Part shown: positions 59,269-64,000 of the stretch, one piece after another
Layout of the letters: every line of letters begins with the position of its first letter
Numbering within the stretch: the first letter of the stretch is position 1
Assembly (NCBI GenBank): GCA_023663825.1
Contig: JAMPGQ010000003.1
Coordinates: 1-64,000, forward strand
Source: Anaeroplasma bactoclasticum
GTDB taxonomy: Bacteria; Bacillota_I; Bacilli_A; Acholeplasmatales; Anaeroplasmataceae
Direction: 5' to 3'
DNA: 64,000 nucleotides
Notes under the pieces: generated by a model
Database searches by the model: none
What the model saw: the letters and a program-made list of their open reading frames with translations, nothing else
Told to the model about the DNA's origin: nothing
Made by a program: the position numbers and the translations under genes

Positions 59269-61237
59269 TTATATTGATGAGGAGTGTATTACAACACTTC
59301 GTGTCATTGGAGCTGAAATGATTACTAAAGCAAAAAGTGGTCATCCAGGGATTGTTTTAGGTGCTGCCCCAATCTTACACACATTATTTACTAGACATTT
59401 GAATATTGATTCTAATGATGAAAAATGGTTTGATCGTGATCGTTTTGTATTATCTGCAGGACATGGGTCAGCATTACTATATTTGCTACTCCATTTTTCT
59501 GGATTTGATATTCCTATGAAGGAACTTGCAAGCTTTAGACAAAAGGACAGCTTGACTCCAGGACATCCAGAGTATGGACATACTGTAGGTGTAGAGATGA
59601 CAACTGGACCTCTTGGTCAAGGGATTGCAACATCGGTTGGACTAGCGATTGCAGAAGCACATTTAGCTGCTAAATTTAATAAACAGCATTGCGATATTAT
59701 TAATCATAACACATATGTTTTATGTGGCGATGGTGATCTTCAAGAAGGAATTGCTATGGAGGCAATGTCCTTAGCAGGGCATCTTCATTTAAATAAGCTT
59801 ATTGTGTTATATGATTCAAATGATATTCAATTAGATGGCTCTGTTTCTCTTGCTGCTTCTGATTCAATAGAGAATAAAGTTAAGGCTATGAAGTGGAACT
59901 ATTTGAGAGTTGAAGATGGAAATGATGTTGAAGAAATTGATGAGGCAATTAAACAAGCAAGGCTATCAACAGATTGTCCAACTTTAATTGAGATTAAAAC
60001 AGAAATTGGCTATGGAGCACCTACAAGTGGAGAATCTTCTGTACATGGAAAACCATTGACAGAGGATGAATTAACTATTCTTAAGGATAATTTAAATTCT
60101 CGTCAAATGGCATTTACGGCATCTAAAGAGGTTAGTGATTATTTTCATTCTTCTATAGTTGTACGTGGAAGTCAAGCAAATTCTAATTGGAATTATTTGA
60201 TGTCAGAGTATGCTAGAAAATATAAAGAGGATTATGAGCTTTTAAATCAGTATATGTTTAATGATTTAAAAATTGATAATTATGATGGTCTTCCTGAATT
60301 TCCTATAGGAAGTAGCGTATCTACTCGTGTGGTTATGGGTAAGGTTTTAGACTGGCTATCTTCAAAATTACCAAACCTTATGGGTGGGTCTGCAGATTTA
60401 ACACCCTCTACAATGGTAAAGGGTGCTGAAGGAATATTTAGTAAAGTAAATCCTACAGGAAGAAATATTAAATTTGGAGTTCGTGAGCATGCGATGGCAG
60501 CTATCACAAATGGTATTACCTTACATGGAAGCTTAAGAGGCTTTTGTGCAGGTTTCTTTGTATTTAGTGATTATATGAAACCAGCCATTCGTTTGGCAGC
60601 AATTATGCATCTACCTTCATTGTTCTTCTTTTCTCATGATTCTGTTTGTGTGGGTGAAGATGGACCAACGCATCAGCCAGTAGAACAGCTTACTATGTTT
60701 AGAAGTATGCCAAATACAAATGTATTCCGTCCTGCTGATGCAAAAGAAATGGCATCTGCATTGTTATTATCTATTGAAACTAAGGAAAATCCTACAATTA
60801 TTGTTTCTTCAAGACAAAATCTTGAAGTGTTAGATTGTACAGATTTTGAAGGGGTTTCTAAAGGTGCTTATATCGCATTTGAACCTAAAGGTACACCAGG
60901 TGCTTTATTTGTAAGTTGCGGTTCTGAACTTGCGTTATGTATTAAAGTTGCAAAGCGTTTAGAAAATGAAGATATCTTTGTTCGAGTTGTATCAATGCCA
61001 TCTATGGATTTGTTTGAACGTCAAAGTGATGAATATAAGAATAAAGTATTACCTAGAAGAATCACTAAGCGTATGGCTGTAGAAATGGGTTCTAGTATGT
61101 GTTGGTATAAATATGCCTCTAAGGTTCATGGGATTGATGAATTTGGTAAATCAATGCCTTTAAAGTATATCCCTGAAGCTTATGGCTTTACAGAAGAAGT
61201 TATCTATAATGAATTTTTAGATGCCGTTAAAAATTAA
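59261..61237 (+). CDS. tkt: Transketolase
   Basis: A 658-residue thiamine-diphosphate enzyme: SGHPGIVLGAAPILHTLF at the start, DRFVLSAGHGSALLYLLLHF, GPLGQGIATSVGLAIAEAHL, the ThDP motif CGDGDLQEGIAMEAMSLAGH, and in the second half MGGSADLTPS, GVREHAMAAITNGI and HDSVCVGEDGPTHQPVEQL. All are complete, and length is normal. It shuttles two-carbon units in the pentose phosphate pathway. A terminator lies 12 bp after the stop. Confidence 0.97.
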   Translation: MNNYIDEECITTLRVIGAEMITKAKSGHPGIVLGAAPILHTLFTRHLNIDSNDEKWFDRDRFVLSAGHGSALLYLLLHFSGFDIPMKELASFRQKDSLTPGHPEYGHTVGVEMTTGPLGQGIATSVGLAIAEAHLAAKFNKQHCDIINHNTYVLCGDGDLQEGIAMEAMSLAGHLHLNKLIVLYDSNDIQLDGSVSLAASDSIENKVKAMKWNYLRVEDGNDVEEIDEAIKQARLSTDCPTLIEIKTEIGYGAPTSGESSVHGKPLTEDELTILKDNLNSRQMAFTASKEVSDYFHSSIVVRGSQANSNWNYLMSEYARKYKEDYELLNQYMFNDLKIDNYDGLPEFPIGSSVSTRVVMGKVLDWLSSKLPNLMGGSADLTPSTMVKGAEGIFSKVNPTGRNIKFGVREHAMAAITNGITLHGSLRGFCAGFFVFSDYMKPAIRLAAIMHLPSLFFFSHDSVCVGEDGPTHQPVEQLTMFRSMPNTNVFRPADAKEMASALLLSIETKENPTIIVSSRQNLEVLDCTDFEGVSKGAYIAFEPKGTPGALFVSCGSELALCIKVAKRLENEDIFVRVVSMPSMDLFERQSDEYKNKVLPRRITKRMAVEMGSSMCWYKYASKVHGIDEFGKSMPLKYIPEAYGFTEEVIYNEFLDAVKN

Positions 61238-61249
61238 TAGAAAGATAAA

Positions 61250-61278
61250 AATAACTGGTTTATACTAGTTATTTTTTT
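61250..61278 (+). terminator. Terminator after transketolase
   Basis: AATAACTGGT (61250-61259) pairs with ACTAGTTATT (61264-61273) with one G-T pair, then a run of T. Confidence 0.8.
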
Positions 61279-61296
61279 GAACCATAGGAGTAATAT

Positions 61297-62070
61297 ATGA
61301 AAAATTTAATGGTTGCTAAAAAACAATTTTTAAAAGACTATAGTCTAAAGGAGTTTCCAAGAGATGAGATTTATATTCAAAAATCAATTCCCTTTACAGA
61401 AGAGTCTATGAAGTATTTAAATGGAACACCTTTTTTAAATTTTGTTTATTTTGGTAAAGAGTTGTTTATAAGTGCAGATAGCGAAATTTATGATTTTGCA
61501 TACCAATATGCAAATCATTATAAGAACGAATTGTTTCGTCTTTTTGATGCACCAAATATATTTCATTTGAATAATGAACTGGAAAAGTATGGGTATACTG
61601 TGGCGCATTTAGCTCAATATTTTTTGTTGGATGATAGTAGACCAGTAAAAGTAGATAGTCCTTATTCCCTAGAGGTTTTATGCAAAGAACAGATAGAAAC
61701 TTTATATAATTTGGGTTTTGATATGGCACTTTGTGGAACTACAACCGGAAGAAGATGCGATGTTTTGGCTGTTGTATGCAAGATAGATAATCAAATTGCA
61801 GGTGTTGCAGGTTGTACGAATGATGGGGAAGAATTATGGCAAATTGGTGTAGATGTTTTGCCAAAATATCAGAAAAAAGGAATAGGAACAGTACTTGTTT
61901 GCCGTTTGTCAGAAGAAATTTTAAAGTTGGGCAAGTATCCATTTTATTGTTGTGCATGGAGTAATTTGGCCTCTAAAAGACTTGCTAGAAAAGCAGGCTT
62001 TGTTGATGCTTGGGTGGAATTATCTGCAAAATCAATAGAAGAGGAATGGATTAAAAAAATAAGAAGGTAG
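61297..62070 (+). CDS. GNAT-family acetyltransferase
   Basis: A 257-residue protein. The C-terminal ~110 residues form the GNAT core: DVLAVVCKIDNQIAGVAGCT, ELWQIGVDVLPKYQKKGIGT then VLVCRLSEEIL (acetyl-CoA pyrophosphate loop Q-x-x-G-x-G/I-G-T) and YCCAWSNLASKRLARKAGF. The N-terminal half is divergent and probably determines the substrate. TAGGAG precedes the ATG. Such solitary GNATs with an N-terminal extension are common in Firmicutes; substrate unknown. Confidence 0.85.
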   Translation: MKNLMVAKKQFLKDYSLKEFPRDEIYIQKSIPFTEESMKYLNGTPFLNFVYFGKELFISADSEIYDFAYQYANHYKNELFRLFDAPNIFHLNNELEKYGYTVAHLAQYFLLDDSRPVKVDSPYSLEVLCKEQIETLYNLGFDMALCGTTTGRRCDVLAVVCKIDNQIAGVAGCTNDGEELWQIGVDVLPKYQKKGIGTVLVCRLSEEILKLGKYPFYCCAWSNLASKRLARKAGFVDAWVELSAKSIEEEWIKKIRR

Positions 62071-62081
62071 GTAGATGGGTT

Positions 62082-62570
62082 ATGCAGCATTTGCATTTTG
62101 GATTTTCTTACATAGGGTTGATTTTTCTTCTCATGCTATTTATTCCAAATATCATATGGATAAAATTTAAACCCAAAGATTATGATAGTATTGCAGAAAA
62201 GGAAAATAAAATATTTGTATGGTTTGAAAGAATTGGAGAGACTTTGGTTACTTGTTTAGTTCTTATATTTGAGGATTTTAATATAAACGAAATATCCTAC
62301 TGGAGTTTATTTTTACTATTTGCATTTCTTTTGATGGTACTTTATGAAATCTTTTGGATTAGATATTTTTTAAGTGAAAAAACACTATCAGATTTTTATA
62401 GTAGTATCTTAGGTATTCCTATTGCAGGAGCGACCTTACCTGTTTTTGCAATGCTATTGTTAAGTATTTACGGTAAAAATATATTTTTATTGGTTTCTGT
62501 TGTTATACTAGGTATAGGGCATATAGGAATACATTTACAACATTATAAAGATTTAAAGGAATCAAGCTAA
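62082..62570 (+). CDS. Small multi-TM membrane protein
   Basis: A 162-residue protein with about five hydrophobic helices (SYIGLIFLLMLFIPNIIWI, LVTCLVLIFEDFNI, WSLFLLFAFLLMVLYEIFWI, GATLPVFAMLLLSIYG, FLLVSVVILGIGHIGIHL). Similar small proteins are common in Clostridia and Erysipelotrichia; no function is known. It follows the GNAT gene by 11 nt and ends within a terminator hairpin. Confidence 0.7.
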   Translation: MQHLHFGFSYIGLIFLLMLFIPNIIWIKFKPKDYDSIAEKENKIFVWFERIGETLVTCLVLIFEDFNINEISYWSLFLLFAFLLMVLYEIFWIRYFLSEKTLSDFYSSILGIPIAGATLPVFAMLLLSIYGKNIFLLVSVVILGIGHIGIHLQHYKDLKESS

Positions 62571-62584
62571 GGCTTGATTTTTTC
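62561..62584 (+). terminator. Terminator overlapping the stop codon
   Basis: ATCAAGC (62561-62567) and GCTTGAT (62572-62578), then TTTTTT. The TAA stop (62568-62570) lies in the loop. Confidence 0.8.
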
Positions 62585-62678
62585 CTTTTATAAAACTTTC
62601 AAAAATGAGAAAACTATAAAAGAAACATAAATAATGTGTGATTTCATTTTACAATTAAATTAGTAGGAGTGTGATTGT

Positions 62679-63911
62679 ATGTATTTATGTATTGATATGA
62701 AATGTTTTTTTGCATCTGTAGAATGTGTAGAACGCGGATTAAATCCTATGACTACTCCTTTAGTTGTAGCTGACGAGTCAAGAGGGAGAGGTGCGCTGTG
62801 CTTAGCAGTAAGTCCATATCTTAAGCAACAGGGAGTTAATAACCGAGGTAGACTTTATAAAATACCTAATCATTTATCTTATATTATAGCCAAACCTAGA
62901 ATGAAGAAATATATGGATTATGCAATCTTAATTCATAGGATATTTCTAAGATATGTTGCAGCTGAAGATATCCACACCTATAGTATTGATGAAGCATTTT
63001 TAAATATAGAACCATATCTCCATCTTTATAATAGTGCCTCAGCAATTGCATATCGCATTATGGATGATATTCATAGGGAGCTTGGAATCATTGCCACCTG
63101 TGGAGCAGGAGATAATTTATACTTAGCTAAGCTATCCTTAGATCTTTTAGCTAAAAAGAAACCACCTTATTATCATTATTTATCCTTAAATGATTTTTAT
63201 AAAACGTTATGGTATCACAAAAATTTGAAAGATATTTGGCAAATAGGATATGGTCTTTCCAAAAGGTTGCATAAATTAGGTGCCTATACGCTTCATGATA
63301 TTGCGATGATGGAGGTAAGTATTTTACAAAAGGAATTTGGAGTGATTGGTGTAGATCTTTATGAGCATGCTTGGGGAATAGATACTACAAGTATTGCAGA
63401 TATAAAAGCATATGAACCAATTTCTAAGAGCTTTTCAAGAAATCAAATTCTATTTAGAGATTATACAAAGGAGGAAGCTTGGACACCTTTAATAGAAATG
63501 CTTTTTCTTGCTTGCATGGATTTGGTATCTAAAAATATGATGGTAAGGCATATTTCCTTTTGTATAGGATATAGCAGGCATAGCGTTGATTCTTATCATA
63601 AGACATTTACCCTAGCTTTTTATACAGATGATTATTTTGAAATAAAAAAAGAATTACAAAAAGAATATAAGAAAGTTCAAATTGGTCCCATAAGAAGAAT
63701 AGGAATATCCTTATCAGGAATCATAGAAAAGGATAAGGGATATAACACGTTATTTTATGAACAAAATGAAAAATACGAAAGATTAACTGAATCTATACAA
63801 AATGTATGGGAAAAGTATGGTAAGAATTATTTAGTTATAGGAACAGCGGTTCGAAAGGAATCTACTTTATATCAAAGAAATCATCAAATAGGAGGACACA
63901 ACAGTGAATGA
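62679..63911 (+). CDS. Y-family DNA polymerase, UvrX/UmuC type
   Basis: A 410-residue translesion polymerase: catalytic Asp6 in YLCIDMKCFFASVECVERG, the steric gate region FFAS, and Asp104-Glu105 in YSIDEAFLNI. Thumb and little-finger domains follow (LKDIWQIGYGLSKRLHKLGA; GIDTTSIADIKAYEPISKSF). LNPMTTPLVVADESRGRGALCLAVSPYLKQQG-type loop length matches UmuC/UvrX, not DinB. AGGAGTGTG precedes the ATG. No LexA box of the Bacillus type was recognised upstream. It overlaps the next gene by 8 nt. Confidence 0.9.
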   Translation: MYLCIDMKCFFASVECVERGLNPMTTPLVVADESRGRGALCLAVSPYLKQQGVNNRGRLYKIPNHLSYIIAKPRMKKYMDYAILIHRIFLRYVAAEDIHTYSIDEAFLNIEPYLHLYNSASAIAYRIMDDIHRELGIIATCGAGDNLYLAKLSLDLLAKKKPPYYHYLSLNDFYKTLWYHKNLKDIWQIGYGLSKRLHKLGAYTLHDIAMMEVSILQKEFGVIGVDLYEHAWGIDTTSIADIKAYEPISKSFSRNQILFRDYTKEEAWTPLIEMLFLACMDLVSKNMMVRHISFCIGYSRHSVDSYHKTFTLAFYTDDYFEIKKELQKEYKKVQIGPIRRIGISLSGIIEKDKGYNTLFYEQNEKYERLTESIQNVWEKYGKNYLVIGTAVRKESTLYQRNHQIGGHNSE

Positions 63912-64000
63912 TAAAGAACGTAGAGCATCTAAATACTTACCTTTTGATTCTCTAAAGGGACTAAAGGAACGCATTGAACAAGAAGATAGGAGAAAGTTTA
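63904..64000 (+). CDS. Partial gene, probable polymerase partner (YolD-like position)
   Basis: GTG 63904 opens a frame running off the window: NDKERRASKYLPFDSLKGLK, ERIEQEDRRKF. GGAGG lies inside the polymerase gene at proper distance. Y-family uvrX genes are commonly followed by a small yolD-like gene; the xxYLPFDSLKGL motif fits such a protein, but the fragment is too short to decide. Confidence 0.6.
   Translation, partial: MNDKERRASKYLPFDSLKGLKERIEQEDRRKF

Noticed and set aside
1-64000. Mycoplasma/Spiroplasma genetic code (TGA = Trp)
   Set aside because: Several clear genes end with TGA (for example 10087 and 17374), and Trp is encoded by TGG throughout, so the standard code applies despite the low GC.
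1-64000. CRISPR arrays, tRNA or rRNA genes
   Set aside because: No regularly spaced 23-40 bp repeats and no tRNA cloverleaf with GGTTCGAATCC-like arm was found; the 42-bp repeat at 22881 is coding and tandem without spacers.

Overview
The window looks like a chromosome segment of a low-GC, Gram-positive-type Bacillota, probably an uncultured gut lineage near Erysipelotrichia or the standard-code relatives of Mollicutes. Evidence: very AT-rich DNA, strong AGGAGG ribosome sites, TGA used as a stop (so not the Mycoplasma code), the Firmicutes order cysS-mrnC-rlmB-sigma-rpmG-secE-nusG, and a short SRP RNA without an Alu domain.

Layout. (1) 1-4447 is accessory DNA worn by mobile elements: a Bro-N/Fic gene, an integrase fragment fused to an IS transposase remnant, a RyR-domain remnant, a Phd/ParE toxin-antitoxin pair and an intact tyrosine recombinase, followed by an unusual inverted-repeat region. 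(2) 4448-21509 is one long co-directional gene cluster and the most remarkable part. It encodes an unknown helical protein, an ESCRT-III/Snf7-like helical protein, a Vps4-like AAA ATPase with an MIT-like N-terminus, a cytoplasmic trypsin-like protease and a RuvB-like AAA ATPase that each start with a similar helical domain, a two-TM protein, a TIR-like/zinc-finger/GTPase fusion, a duplicated GAP1-like membrane protein, a membrane beta-helix protein, and a large surface protein with Listeria-Bacteroides repeats and a Hint domain. The architecture recalls NTPase-thresholded conflict (immunity) systems, here combined with what looks like an ESCRT-III/Vps4 pair. (3) 21510-25948 is a four-gene operon: an XRE-like regulator, a coiled-coil membrane protein, a GrpE-like membrane protein and an Hsp70/actin-fold ATPase. 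(4) 25949-29583 holds a candidate small RNA, two Sel1/TPR-like paralogues and a broken HigB next to a HigA-ImmA fusion. (5) 29725-38941 is a second unusual operon: CvpA-like protein, DUF1292-like protein, ClpP, a Sel1/degenerate-AAA-like protein, a soluble VirD4/TraG-like ATPase, three FtsK-gamma-like winged-helix paralogues, a TM-less FtsK translocase and a metallophosphoesterase.

(6) 38942-64000 is mostly ordinary chromosome: a Crp-like regulator, a two-gene 2-hydroxyacyl-CoA dehydratase activator set on the minus strand, a GLUG lipoprotein, then cysS, mrnC, a P-type ATPase with a large ectodomain, rlmB, sigma factor, rpmG, secE, nusG, rpmE, tdk, tadA, the SRP RNA, pepP (minus), cvpA, a membrane protein, transketolase, a GNAT protein, a membrane protein, a UvrX/UmuC-type polymerase and the start of its partner gene.

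Links between regions. Three transcription units (21637, 26338 and 29725) share one promoter architecture, TTTTGTC-N11-GACA followed about 20 bp later by an AT-rich -10, so the Hsp70/GrpE, Sel1 and ClpP/FtsK operons may be co-regulated, perhaps by the XRE-like protein at 21637. No tRNA gene, rRNA gene or CRISPR array was seen. Family calls are from reading motifs by eye; no database search was possible.
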